From positions 310,001 to 374,000 of the forward strand of contig CALTBR010000003.1 of NCBI GenBank assembly GCA_943842425.1: a stretch of 64,000 nt of DNA. The letters are read 5' to 3'. Positions within the stretch are counted from its first letter, which is position 1. Every line of letters begins with the position of its first letter. Below are positions 8,777-17,723 of this stretch, piece by piece. The DNA comes from UBA974 sp002292405 (GTDB lineage: Bacteria > Bacteroidota > Bacteroidia > Flavobacteriales_D > Sanyastnellaceae). The notes below the pieces were generated by a model that was given only the letters and a program-made list of their open reading frames with translations, made no database searches and was not told where the DNA came from. The translations under genes were made by a program, and so were the position numbers.

Positions 8777-11287
8777 CTAGCTTTCTTCAGGTTGTTCGCC
8801 CTCAGTTTGTTCGCCCTCAGCTCCATCCACAGCTTCCTCTTCATCATCAGCTTTAGGAACTCTGCATACAGATGCAATTTCATCTTTCCCTCTGAGACTA
8901 ATTAGACGAACGCCCTGGGTTGCACGCCCCATTACACGAAGATCTTCAACTGCCATACGAATTGTAATTCCTGACTTATTGACGATCATTAAATCGTGCT
9001 CATCAGTCACATTGAGAATAGATATCAACTCACCTGTTTTTTCAGTGATCTGTAGTGTTTTCACCCCTTTACCACCTCTGTTTGTGATTCTGTAGTCATC
9101 AACTGCCGACCTTTTTCCATATCCGTTTGAAGACACAACTAAGATTGAACTTTCTGTGTCGTTTACACAAACCATTCCTATAACTTCATCATCAGGGCTA
9201 CCTAAAGTGATCCCCTTCACTCCCATTGCTGTTCTTCCCACAGCACGAGTTTTAGATTCGTTAAAGCGAATCGCTTTTCCTGACTTGAGACCTATAATAA
9301 CCTCGCTATCACCATCTGTTAATCGAGCTTGTAGAAGTTCATCTCCCTCACGGATAGTTACAGCATTAATTCCATTTGTTCGTGGACGGCTATATGCTTC
9401 AAGACTAGTCTTCTTAATGAGTCCTAATTTAGTTGAAAGAACTACATAATTGGCATTTGCATATTCTGGGTCTTTAATATCCTTTACAGGAATGTATGCA
9501 AGAACCTTGTCATCTAAACCAATGCTAATTAGATTCTGAATAGCTCTTCCTTTCGATTGTTTAGACCCTTCAGGTACCTCAAAGATCCTCATCCAGAAAC
9601 ACTTTCCAAGTTTAGTGAAGATTAAAAGCCAATTGTGATTTGTTGCCGTAAATATGTTTTCAAGAAAATCTTCTTCACGTGTTGATGAGCCTCTAGCCCC
9701 TACTCCACCTCTAGACTGTGATCGGTATTCTGCTAATCGAGTACGCTTTATGTAACCAGCGTGAGAAATTGTAATAACAACCTGCTCATCAGGTATCATA
9801 TCCTCAATACTTACCTCTGCTCCACTGAATTCTATAACAGACCTACGTTCATCACCATATCTATCTCGAACATCTTGAAGTTCCTCCTTGATGATTGACA
9901 TTCTACGTTCTTTCTTATCGAGAATATCTTTTAAATCTGTTATTAAAGCTGTAAGCTCATCATACTCAGCCCTTAGCTTGTCACGCTCAAGTCCAGTTAG
10001 TTTTTGCAGGCGCATATCTAAGATCGCACGAGCTTGAATTTCACTCAACTTAAACGATTCCATTAAACCTTTGCGAGCTTCCTCAGGAGAAGAGCTAGCT
10101 CGGATTAATTTGATTACAGCATCAATGTTATCTAAAGCTATAATTAATCCCTGTAATATATGTGCTCTCTCTTCAGCTTTTGAGAGTTCATATTGGGTTC
10201 TGCGAACGACAACTTCGTGTCGATGTTCAACGAAGTGTTGAATCATGTCTCGCAGGTTTAGCAATATTGGTCGCCCTTTTACAAGAGCAATGTTATTGAC
10301 TGAAAATGAACTTTGTAGGGCGGTATACTTATACAGTGTATTTAGTACAACATTGGGAATAGCGTCACGCTTCAATTCGTAAACTATTCGCATTCCATTG
10401 CGGTCGGATTCGTCGCGAATTTCACTAATTCCTTCAATTCTGTTTTCGTTAACAAGTGTAGCTGTCTTTCGAATCATATCAGCTTTATTCACTTGATATG
10501 GAATCTCCTCAACAATGATAACCTCGCGACCTGACTTTGTCTCTTCAAAGCGCGCCTTTCCCCTTACAACTACCTTTCCTCGTCCAGTGCGGAAAGCCTC
10601 GTGAACTCCTGATACACCATGAATTACTCCGCCCGTTGGAAAGTCTGGGGCTTTCACGAATTCCATGAGATCGTCAACAGTACAGTTCTCATTGTCTATA
10701 TAATGATTCACTCCATCTAGAACTTCAGTCAAGTTATGTGGTGGCATATTTGTTGCCATTCCGACAGCAATACCTGAGGCTCCATTTATTAGAAGGTTAG
10801 GCAATTTTGCTGGAAGTACTGTGGGCTCAGTTAGACTCTCATCGAAGTTGGGGGAGAAATCTACAGTATTCTTATCTAGATCTCCGAGCATATACTCAGC
10901 CATCTTCGTTAGCCTGGCTTCCGTATAGCGCATAGCAGCGGGGTTATCACCATCTATACTACCAAAGTTACCTTGACCGTCAACCATTGGATAACGTAAT
11001 GACCAGTCCTGTGACATGCGTACCATCGTGTCATAAACAGACGAATCTCCATGAGGATGGTATTTCCCTAGAACCTCTCCTACAATACGAGCTGATTTCT
11101 TATGAGCTCTGTTCGACAATACACCTAGGTCTAGCATTCCATATAGAACCCTTCGATGAACTGGCTTGAAACCATCTCTTACATCAGGTAACGCCCTGGA
11201 AACAATGACCGACATCGAATAATCGATGTAGGCCGATTTCATTTCATCCGTAATGTTAATCTGAATTATCTTTTCTCCTTCTGCCAT
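8777..11287 (-). CDS. gyrA: DNA gyrase subunit A
   Basis: The 836-residue breakage-reunion subunit of DNA gyrase, which with GyrB introduces negative supercoils. The catalytic tyrosine is Y121 in AAMRYTEARL. The quinolone-determining region reads HPHGDSSVYDT with the wild-type serine at residue 82. The C-terminal domain has the six-bladed beta-pinwheel, with the GyrA-box in the form QSRGGVGARG, which separates it from ParC. The protein ends in a strongly acidic low-complexity tail of about 25 residues (DDEEEAVDGAEGEQTEGEQ). It is divergent from clpC, a frequent Bacteroidota arrangement, with a 298-base shared upstream region. Confidence 0.97.
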   Translation of the reverse strand: MAEGEKIIQINITDEMKSAYIDYSMSVIVSRALPDVRDGFKPVHRRVLYGMLDLGVLSNRAHKKSARIVGEVLGKYHPHGDSSVYDTMVRMSQDWSLRYPMVDGQGNFGSIDGDNPAAMRYTEARLTKMAEYMLGDLDKNTVDFSPNFDESLTEPTVLPAKLPNLLINGASGIAVGMATNMPPHNLTEVLDGVNHYIDNENCTVDDLMEFVKAPDFPTGGVIHGVSGVHEAFRTGRGKVVVRGKARFEETKSGREVIIVEEIPYQVNKADMIRKTATLVNENRIEGISEIRDESDRNGMRIVYELKRDAIPNVVLNTLYKYTALQSSFSVNNIALVKGRPILLNLRDMIQHFVEHRHEVVVRRTQYELSKAEERAHILQGLIIALDNIDAVIKLIRASSSPEEARKGLMESFKLSEIQARAILDMRLQKLTGLERDKLRAEYDELTALITDLKDILDKKERRMSIIKEELQDVRDRYGDERRSVIEFSGAEVSIEDMIPDEQVVITISHAGYIKRTRLAEYRSQSRGGVGARGSSTREEDFLENIFTATNHNWLLIFTKLGKCFWMRIFEVPEGSKQSKGRAIQNLISIGLDDKVLAYIPVKDIKDPEYANANYVVLSTKLGLIKKTSLEAYSRPRTNGINAVTIREGDELLQARLTDGDSEVIIGLKSGKAIRFNESKTRAVGRTAMGVKGITLGSPDDEVIGMVCVNDTESSILVVSSNGYGKRSAVDDYRITNRGGKGVKTLQITEKTGELISILNVTDEHDLMIVNKSGITIRMAVEDLRVMGRATQGVRLISLRGKDEIASVCRVPKADDEEEAVDGAEGEQTEGEQPEES

Positions 11288-11367
11288 AGTATCAACTAAT
11301 CTTCAATAAAACTGAGAGCTGAATGATTCGCAAAAAAAGCGTATAAACAGCAATTACACAGGGAACT

Positions 11368-11375
11368 CAAAAATA
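11368..11375 (-). promoter_or_regulatory. -7 box for gyrA (TATTTTTG)
   Basis: Perfect TAnnTTTG on the minus strand about 80 bases upstream of the gyrA ATG. No clear -33 TTG at 17-23 bases. The long leader would leave room for supercoiling-sensitive control, which is not shown here. Confidence 0.4.
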
Positions 11376-11487
11376 CGAAATGCAACGTGAGTAACAGCTA
11401 AAAAAAAAGCATCAATTCTTCACAATACATGGTTTTTAGTTGTGAATAACGATGATAACTTTTTTTCAACTATTCGGGGTAGATATG

Positions 11488-11495
11488 TAGATTTG
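11488..11495 (+). promoter_or_regulatory. -7 box for clpC (TAGATTTG)
   Basis: Perfect TAnnTTTG on the plus strand, about 90 bases upstream of clpC. The T-run at 11461-11466 lies roughly at the -33 position but is not a TTG. No CtsR- or CIRCE-like repeat was seen in the region. Confidence 0.4.
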
Positions 11496-11585
11496 GAGTA
11501 AGTCCTTAAGCAACACTTTACACATGTAAAGCGTTATAGATTACAAAGGATTTACTTTTAATTAGAACTTAAGACTTTACACAAT

Positions 11586-14309
11586 ATGGATGCTAAATTT
11601 TCACCTCGAGTAAGAGAAGTTATCACCTTCAGCCGTGAGGAAGCTTTACGCCTAGAGCACAACTACATAGGGGTAGAACATCTACTTTTAGGAATCATAA
11701 AAGAAGGGGAAGGAATGGCCATCCAAATCCTTGAGGGATTAAACTGCGAAGTAGGTAAACTAAGAGAGTTGGTTGAAAACTCCATTAGGCCTGCTGGAGG
11801 TAAACATATTGGGAAGGGAAACCTACCCTTAGTTAAGCAAGCTGAGAAGATATTAAAAATAACTTATTTAGAAGCTAAGATTTTCAAGAGCGCTGTTATC
11901 GGTACAGAACACCTATTACTTAGCATACTAAAAGATGAGGATAACGTAGCTACGAAGTCTCTGAATGCTTTCAATATTGATTACGATGTTGCAAAGGAAG
12001 AGTTTGAAACAATTATTTCAGACAATATAAATCCTTCAGGTGACTTTCCGAGCTATGAAACCCCGACATCTCCGAATGAAGACGAACCAGCAGCAAGTCA
12101 TACTAGTGGAGCAAGCGGTGGGGGCATGAGTAGTGGAGGCAGTAAAAGCGGGGGTGCAAAAAGAAAGGGCGAGTCAAAGAGTACAACTCCAGTTCTAGAT
12201 AATTTCGGCAGGGATTTAACTAAGATGGCTGAAGACGGAAAGCTTGACCCTATTGTGGGCCGAGCAAAGGAGATAGAACGCGTTTCTCAAGTATTGTCAA
12301 GAAGAAAGAAAAACAATCCTATTCTTATTGGTGAACCTGGGGTGGGTAAGAGTGCAATAGCAGAAGGGTTGGCCTTGAGGATCATAGAGAAAAAGGTTAG
12401 TCGAGTTCTTTACGGAAAGAGAATTGTCACATTAGATATAGCCTCTCTCGTTGCTGGAACTAAGTACCGGGGACAATTTGAGGAACGATTGAAGGCTGTT
12501 ATGAATGAGCTGAATAAATCTCCCGATGTGATTCTTTTTATCGACGAGATACATACAATTGTGGGTGCTGGTGGTGCGAGCGGCTCTCTTGATGCTTCTA
12601 ACATGTTTAAACCTGCTCTTGCAAGAGGAGAGATTCAATGCATTGGAGCGACTACACTTGATGAATTTCGTCAGCATATTGAAAAAGACGGGGCTTTAGA
12701 GAGACGTTTTCAAAAAGTTATAGTAGAAGCTACTAATATTGAAGAAACGAAAGAAATACTTCACAACATTAAAGATAAGTATGAAGAACATCACAGTGTC
12801 AGTTACACTGATAAGGCTATTGACGCTTGTGTGAAGCTTACCTCACGTTATATTACAGATAGACATTTACCAGACAAAGCAATTGACGCTTTAGATGAGG
12901 TTGGTAGTCGAGTACATTTAAATAACATTCATGTGCCCGAAGAGATTATTCAAATTGAAGAAGAAATCGATAGAATTAAGGATGAGAAAATTAAAGTTGT
13001 AAGGAGCCAACGATATGAAGAGGCTGCTAGACTTAGGGATTCTGAGCGAAATTTAATGGAACGCCTTGCTGCAGCGAAACTTAAATGGGAGGACGAGAGT
13101 AAAAATCTTAGAGTAACTGTAACTGAAGCACATGTTGGAGATGTTGTAGCTATGATGACAGGCATCCCTGTTAAGCGTATAGCCGAGAAAGAAAGCGGGA
13201 AACTTGCTAGGATGGATAAAGACATTGAAGGGAATGTGATCGGCCAGTCTGATGCTATTAAAAAGGTCGTGAAGTCTATAAAGCGCAACAGGGCTGGACT
13301 TAAAGATCCAAACAAACCGATTGGTTCATTTATTTTCTTGGGACCTACAGGAGTTGGGAAAACACAGTTGGCAAAAATATTAGCTCAATTTATGTTCGAC
13401 AGTGAGGAAGCTCTGATTAGAATTGACATGAGTGAATATATGGAGAAGTTTGCTGTTACAAGATTAGTAGGAGCGCCTCCAGGATATGTTGGCTATGAAG
13501 AAGGTGGACAACTTACAGAAAAGGTACGCCGTCGCCCCTACTCAATCGTATTGTTAGATGAAATTGAGAAAGCACACCCAGATGTATTTAACCTGTTGCT
13601 ACAAGCACTTGATTATGGAGTTATGACTGACAGCTTAGGCAGAAAGGTTGACTTTAGAAATACAGTGATGATAATGACTTCTAACATCGGGGCAAGACAA
13701 TTGTCTGAATTTGGAACTGGTGTAGGATTCAACACTTCTGCTCGAGAGAAGAATGAGGAGCAAAATAGAGCCGGAATTATTCAAAAAGCTTTGAAGAGTG
13801 CATTCGCTCCTGAATTTCTAAACAGAATTGATGACGTTGTATTATTTCAGTCACTCAAGCGTGAGCATATTCACAAGATAATTGACATTGAGTTAGGTGA
13901 ACTTAGCAAGCGAATTAGAGATTTAGGCTATGGTTTTAACGTTTCTGATGAGGCGAAGGACTTCATCGTAAACAAAGGGTATGATGAGAAATACGGAGCT
14001 CGTCCACTGAAGAGGGCTATTCAAAAGCATCTTGAGGATCCATTTGCAGAGGAGATTATTAACTCTGCTGTTCAGGAAGGAGACTTGCTAACTGCTGATT
14101 ACACGAAAGGAGATGATAATCTTGCAATTTCAGTTGTAAAGGGTGGAGTACTTGTTATGCCTAAAGGTGCTGCAGAAGTTCTTGATGAAAAAGAAGATGT
14201 GGATGTGAAACCGAAAGCAAAAAAGAAAAAGAAATCTAAGAAATCAGCCAAAGAAAAATCTGCTAAAGAAAAGTCAACTTCTAAGAAAGATGATAAAGTT
14301 GATTCCTGA
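11586..14309 (+). CDS. clpC: ATP-dependent protease ATPase subunit ClpC
   Basis: A 907-residue Hsp100 unfoldase that feeds substrates to ClpP. Domains in order: double Clp_N repeat (about 1-150), Gly/Ser-rich linker, first AAA with Walker A GEPGVGKSAIAEG and Walker B ILFIDEIHT, a UVR coiled coil around RYEEAARLRDSE that marks it as ClpC rather than ClpB or ClpA, and a second AAA with GPTGVGKTQLAK and VLLDEIEKAHP. A VGF tripeptide in GTGVGFN is the expected ClpP-docking loop. The C-terminus carries an unusual lysine-rich tail of about 35 residues (KAKKKKKSKKSAKEKSAKEK). It is followed 14 bases later by the divIC-like gene. Confidence 0.95.
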   Translation: MDAKFSPRVREVITFSREEALRLEHNYIGVEHLLLGIIKEGEGMAIQILEGLNCEVGKLRELVENSIRPAGGKHIGKGNLPLVKQAEKILKITYLEAKIFKSAVIGTEHLLLSILKDEDNVATKSLNAFNIDYDVAKEEFETIISDNINPSGDFPSYETPTSPNEDEPAASHTSGASGGGMSSGGSKSGGAKRKGESKSTTPVLDNFGRDLTKMAEDGKLDPIVGRAKEIERVSQVLSRRKKNNPILIGEPGVGKSAIAEGLALRIIEKKVSRVLYGKRIVTLDIASLVAGTKYRGQFEERLKAVMNELNKSPDVILFIDEIHTIVGAGGASGSLDASNMFKPALARGEIQCIGATTLDEFRQHIEKDGALERRFQKVIVEATNIEETKEILHNIKDKYEEHHSVSYTDKAIDACVKLTSRYITDRHLPDKAIDALDEVGSRVHLNNIHVPEEIIQIEEEIDRIKDEKIKVVRSQRYEEAARLRDSERNLMERLAAAKLKWEDESKNLRVTVTEAHVGDVVAMMTGIPVKRIAEKESGKLARMDKDIEGNVIGQSDAIKKVVKSIKRNRAGLKDPNKPIGSFIFLGPTGVGKTQLAKILAQFMFDSEEALIRIDMSEYMEKFAVTRLVGAPPGYVGYEEGGQLTEKVRRRPYSIVLLDEIEKAHPDVFNLLLQALDYGVMTDSLGRKVDFRNTVMIMTSNIGARQLSEFGTGVGFNTSAREKNEEQNRAGIIQKALKSAFAPEFLNRIDDVVLFQSLKREHIHKIIDIELGELSKRIRDLGYGFNVSDEAKDFIVNKGYDEKYGARPLKRAIQKHLEDPFAEEIINSAVQEGDLLTADYTKGDDNLAISVVKGGVLVMPKGAAEVLDEKEDVDVKPKAKKKKKSKKSAKEKSAKEKSTSKKDDKVDS

Positions 14310-14323
14310 GCCAACTTGAGAAA

Positions 14324-14650
14324 ATGAAAAAAATCTTTGTTATCTCACCTTTTATAAGGAAGCTATCTAATGTTGGTCTTGGTATTCTTAGGAATCGATA
14401 TTCGGCGACAGCATTGATTGGTTTGTTTTGGGTAATGTTTATTAGTGATATTGATTTATTCTTTATCGCTAAGGAGCAATCAAAACTTCAAGAAATGAGG
14501 AAAGAGGTTGAAGCAACAAATTTAAAAAACAACGAATTGCGATTACAACTTGAGGAAATCGAAAAGAACCCAGCAGTCTTAGAGAGGGTTGCACGTGAGC
14601 GCTACTTTATGAAGCGCCCAGAAGAAGAAGTGTTCAGAATAGTTGAATGA
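14324..14650 (+). CDS. FtsB/DivIC-type septum formation initiator
   Basis: A 108-residue bitopic membrane protein: short cytoplasmic N-terminus, one transmembrane helix at about residues 24-46 (ALIGLFWVMFISDIDLFFI), then a periplasmic coiled coil (EQSKLQEMRKEVEATNLKNN) and the conserved ending ERVARERYFMKRPEEEVFR. This is the layout of the divisome protein FtsB/DivIC, which stabilises FtsL and FtsQ. It begins 14 bases after clpC and its end overlaps the convergent rhomboid gene by 17 bases. Confidence 0.88.
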   Translation: MKKIFVISPFIRKLSNVGLGILRNRYSATALIGLFWVMFISDIDLFFIAKEQSKLQEMRKEVEATNLKNNELRLQLEEIEKNPAVLERVARERYFMKRPEEEVFRIVE

Positions 14651-15218
14651 TTGCGGAAAACATTCTGTCAATTGAGCTCGGGTCTTTTACAACACTAAAT
14701 AACAGTCCAAACAAAGCACCATATATGTGTGCGTCATGAGCTATACCAGAGCCACCATTGTTCTGCATATGTCTCTCGTACAAAAAGAATAGAACTCCAG
14801 CAAAAATAGCTGGCATGGGTATGATGAAAAAGAGTAAAAGAGTATGTGTGGGGTGAGCCACAATGAAAGCCATTAACACAGCGCTTACTGCCCCTGAAGC
14901 GCCCAGAGATCTATAATTCGCATTGTCCTTATGCTTAGTTAGTGCAGGAATTGTTGCAGTTAAAAGGGCTCCGAAATATAAAACCGGAAAAGCCCCCCCC
15001 ATTTCTGCCTCGACAGTCGTTCCGAATTCCCAAAGAACAAACATGTTAAAAAACAAATGAGTTCCATCAGCGTGAATAAATCCATGACTTACAATCCTAT
15101 AATATTCCTTAAAGTGATTAACATTGTAGGGGACAAGCATAAGCTTCTCTAAGATTTGGGGTCTCTTCATCGCGAACAATGAAGCCCCTACCGTTACAGC
15201 TAAAATTAACAACAACAT
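14634..15218 (-). CDS. Rhomboid family intramembrane serine protease
   Basis: A 194-residue polytopic membrane protein. The rhomboid hallmarks are present: SHGFIHADGTHLFFNM (the conserved L1/TM2 region with the HxxxN motif), the nucleophile motif GASG in SLGASGAVSAV, and the catalytic histidine in AHDAHIYGALFG. It should cleave transmembrane substrates in the inner membrane. At 194 residues it is the compact six-helix form. It lies 3 bases after a small NTF2-like gene, which itself overlaps ychF, so the three form a probable operon. Its 3' end overlaps the divIC-like gene. Confidence 0.88.
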   Translation of the reverse strand: MLLLILAVTVGASLFAMKRPQILEKLMLVPYNVNHFKEYYRIVSHGFIHADGTHLFFNMFVLWEFGTTVEAEMGGAFPVLYFGALLTATIPALTKHKDNANYRSLGASGAVSAVLMAFIVAHPTHTLLLFFIIPMPAIFAGVLFFLYERHMQNNGGSGIAHDAHIYGALFGLLFSVVKDPSSIDRMFSAIIQLF

Positions 15219-15221
15219 GGA

Positions 15222-15650
15222 TTAATCGCTAGAGTGATCGGCTACTATCACCCACTCTTTATTGATTTTACGCCAAACAAGAGAGTACATTCCCCCCACT
15301 TCTTCATTCAGCCTCCAAGCCCCAATAACAAGCGCGGAGTTCTCACAAAGTGGGGTCCAACTCCTGTTGGTGAAAGTAAGATTTCCCATAGACTCTCTAT
15401 CGGGATATCCCTTTTTATATCTATTCAGAGTTGAATTATACCCAGTAGTAACGCCACTTCCACCTACAAATAAAAGACTGTCAGATTGCATATAGCCTAT
15501 CATAAATCCCTCGAGGTCACCATTATTCCATGCTTGCTGTTGATTCAGCATTGTAGCTGCAACAGAGGTGGGCATTCCAGGCACTTGAATTTGGCCGAAA
15601 AGACTGAACGATCCTAAGCAAAGCCAGATATATAGAAACAGCTTATACAT
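15222..15650 (-). CDS. Exported SnoaL/DUF4440-like (NTF2-fold) protein
   Basis: A 142-residue protein starting at ATG 15650, chosen because MYKLFLYIWLCLGSFSLFGQ is a signal peptide; a longer frame extends over ychF. The mature part has the NTF2-fold pattern of SnoaL/DUF4440 proteins: MLNQQQAWNNGDLEGFM at the first helix, LLFVGGSGVTTG, YKKGYPDRESMG, and the closing strand SLVWRKINKEWVIVADHSS. Function within this broad family is not predictable; a ligand-binding or steroid-isomerase-like fold is typical. The start overlaps the ychF stop by 8 bases (ATGTATAA), implying translational coupling. Confidence 0.78.
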   Translation of the reverse strand: MYKLFLYIWLCLGSFSLFGQIQVPGMPTSVAATMLNQQQAWNNGDLEGFMIGYMQSDSLLFVGGSGVTTGYNSTLNRYKKGYPDRESMGNLTFTNRSWTPLCENSALVIGAWRLNEEVGGMYSLVWRKINKEWVIVADHSSD

Positions 15651-16740
15651 TGAATCGGAAGTGCATGATATCTCCATCTTTAACGATGTATTCCTTGCCT
15701 TCAACGGATAATTTACCAGCTTCTTTAACTGCATTTTCCGATCCATAGTTTACAAAATCATTGTAAGACATAACCTCAGCGCGGATGAAACCTTTTTCGA
15801 AATCTGTGTGAATAACGCCAGCAGCTTGTGGAGCTTTTGCGCCTTTACGTAAAGTCCAAGCCCTGACTTCATTTACTCCTGCAGTAAAATAGGTGTGAAG
15901 ATCTAAAAGCTCATAAGCTGTTCTGATGAGTTTTGCTACACCAGCTTCTTCTAAACCTAGGTCTTGAAGGAACATTGACCTTTCTTCTAAGTCATCAAAT
16001 TCCGCAATGTCTGATTCTATTGAAGCTCCAATAATAAGAACTTTGGCGCCCTCAGAGTCAGCCATTTTTCTAACCTCATCCACATATTTATTACCATCAA
16101 CTACACTCGCTTCATCGACGTTGCAAACATATAAGACAGGTTTAAATGTTAAAAGCTGCAGTTCCTTCATAAGTACAACTTCAGCTTCTTCAAGTTCAAG
16201 TTTACGAGCATTTTCACCTCTAAGCAGTAATTCCTTTAGACGGTCGAAAAACAGGAGTTCCTTGATTGCTAGTTTATCACCTGTTCGTGCGGCTTTGCTA
16301 ATCTTGTCACGCTTAGCAACAACACTTTCTAAATCTTTCAGCTGAAGTTCAATATCGATCACTTCTTTATCTCGAATTGGATCTATAGTAAGATCAACAT
16401 GAATGATGTTGTCGTCATCGAAACATCTTAATACATGAAGTATTGCATTAGTGGTTCTAATATTACCTAAAAACTTATTACCGAGTCCTTCACCTTTGCT
16501 TGCACCTTTAACAAGTCCTGCTATGTCAACAATTTCAACAGTAGTGGGCAAAACGTTTTGTGGCTGCACCAACTCTGCAAGTTTATTTAATCTAGGATCT
16601 GGAACAGTAATAATGCCCAAGTTGGGCTCAATAGTGCAGAACGGGAAATTTGCACTCTGTGCCTTTGCATTTGAAAGACAATTAAAAAGTGTTGACTTCC
16701 CTACATTAGGAAGACCTACGATACCACATTGAAGCGCCAT
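15643..16740 (-). CDS. ychF: Redox-regulated ATPase YchF
   Basis: A 365-residue Obg-family P-loop protein that, unlike its relatives, hydrolyses ATP; it binds ribosomes and is linked to stress responses. The start is set at 16740 where MALQCGIVGLPNVGKSTLFN carries the G1 motif; the longer frame adds a non-homologous extension. DIAGLVKGASKGEGLGNKF is the G3/switch region and the adenine-specificity site lies in YVCNVDE, in place of the GTPase NKxD. The C-terminal TGS domain ends KEYIVKDGDIMHFRFNV. It is divergent from the transketolase operon and has a -7 box 23 bases upstream. Confidence 0.95.
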   Translation of the reverse strand: MALQCGIVGLPNVGKSTLFNCLSNAKAQSANFPFCTIEPNLGIITVPDPRLNKLAELVQPQNVLPTTVEIVDIAGLVKGASKGEGLGNKFLGNIRTTNAILHVLRCFDDDNIIHVDLTIDPIRDKEVIDIELQLKDLESVVAKRDKISKAARTGDKLAIKELLFFDRLKELLLRGENARKLELEEAEVVLMKELQLLTFKPVLYVCNVDEASVVDGNKYVDEVRKMADSEGAKVLIIGASIESDIAEFDDLEERSMFLQDLGLEEAGVAKLIRTAYELLDLHTYFTAGVNEVRAWTLRKGAKAPQAAGVIHTDFEKGFIRAEVMSYNDFVNYGSENAVKEAGKLSVEGKEYIVKDGDIMHFRFNV

Positions 16741-16763
16741 GATTGTAATCTTTATAAGGAATG

Positions 16764-16771
16764 CAAATGTA
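16764..16771 (-). promoter_or_regulatory. -7 box for ychF (TACATTTG)
   Basis: Perfect TAnnTTTG on the minus strand, predicting a leader of about 18 bases. Candidate -33 TTGs lie 14 and 24 bases upstream, neither at the ideal spacing. Confidence 0.5.
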
Positions 16772-16877
16772 GAAAAATAACCTCTCAACGATTTACAAAA
16801 CTTTATCCACAATTTAAGAATGCGAATCTTAGAGTAGGTACTTTCGCAAAGCAAGTTAAAGCACCTCAAATAAAATC

Positions 16878-17720
16878 ATGAGCACACAATCCACTCCCGC
16901 AATTTGTTCCCAAGTTAGACGCGATATAGTACGCATGGTACATGCTGTTTCTTCTGGCCATCCCGGTGGTTCACTTGGATGTGTTGAACTCCTTGTAAAA
17001 CTATACTTCGAGGAAATGAATCTTGACGCTGAAAATTTTACAATGGATGGAAAGGGTGAGGATTTGTTCTTTTTGTCGAATGGACACATCTCTCCTGTTT
17101 GGTATAGCGTTCTTTCTCGCAGAGGGTTTTTTGCGACTAAAGAGCTTGCAACATTCCGCAAAATAAATTCTCGTCTTCAAGGTCACCCGGCAATTGAAGA
17201 GGGCCTTCCTGGTATCAGAATTGCTTCAGGATCTTTGGGACAAGGCTTAAGTGTGGGAATCGGAGCTGCGACTACAAAGAAACTCGCTGGAGAAAAAACC
17301 TGGGTTTACACGCTTCACGGAGATGGGGAATTACAAGAAGGTCAGATTTGGGAAGCGGCAATGTATGCTGCTCACAATAAAGTAGATAATATAATAAGTT
17401 TCGTCGATTGCAACGGTCAACAAATTGACGGCTCTACAGAAGATGTTCTTTCTTTAATTGACCTCGGAGCTAAATGGGCCGCATTTGGTTGGAGAGTTTT
17501 AAAATGCGATGGACACGATTTAGAAGACATTGGAAGAGTAATCGCTGAAGCGAAATCCCATTCGGGAAGTGGTGTGCCAAATGTTGTACTCATGAAAACA
17601 GAAATGGGTAAAGGAGTGGACTTTATGGAAGGAACACATAAGTGGCACGGCATCGCTCCCAATGATGAGCAACTCGCTGACGCACTTTCTCAACTAGAAG
17701 AGACGTTAGGAGATTACTAA
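16878..17720 (+). CDS. Transketolase, N-terminal subunit
   Basis: A 280-residue protein covering only the thiamine-pyrophosphate-binding half of transketolase, which transfers two-carbon ketol units in the non-oxidative pentose phosphate pathway. The TPP/Mg motif is HGDGELQEGQIWEAAMYA, with NCNG-like DCNGQQIDG behind it, and HPGGSLG near residue 34. The second half is encoded by the gene at 19171-20133, as in other organisms with split transketolase. Unusually, the two halves are separated by a VWA-domain gene that begins 3 bases after this stop codon. Confidence 0.93.
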   Translation: MSTQSTPAICSQVRRDIVRMVHAVSSGHPGGSLGCVELLVKLYFEEMNLDAENFTMDGKGEDLFFLSNGHISPVWYSVLSRRGFFATKELATFRKINSRLQGHPAIEEGLPGIRIASGSLGQGLSVGIGAATTKKLAGEKTWVYTLHGDGELQEGQIWEAAMYAAHNKVDNIISFVDCNGQQIDGSTEDVLSLIDLGAKWAAFGWRVLKCDGHDLEDIGRVIAEAKSHSGSGVPNVVLMKTEMGKGVDFMEGTHKWHGIAPNDEQLADALSQLEETLGDY

Positions 17721-17723
17721 AGA

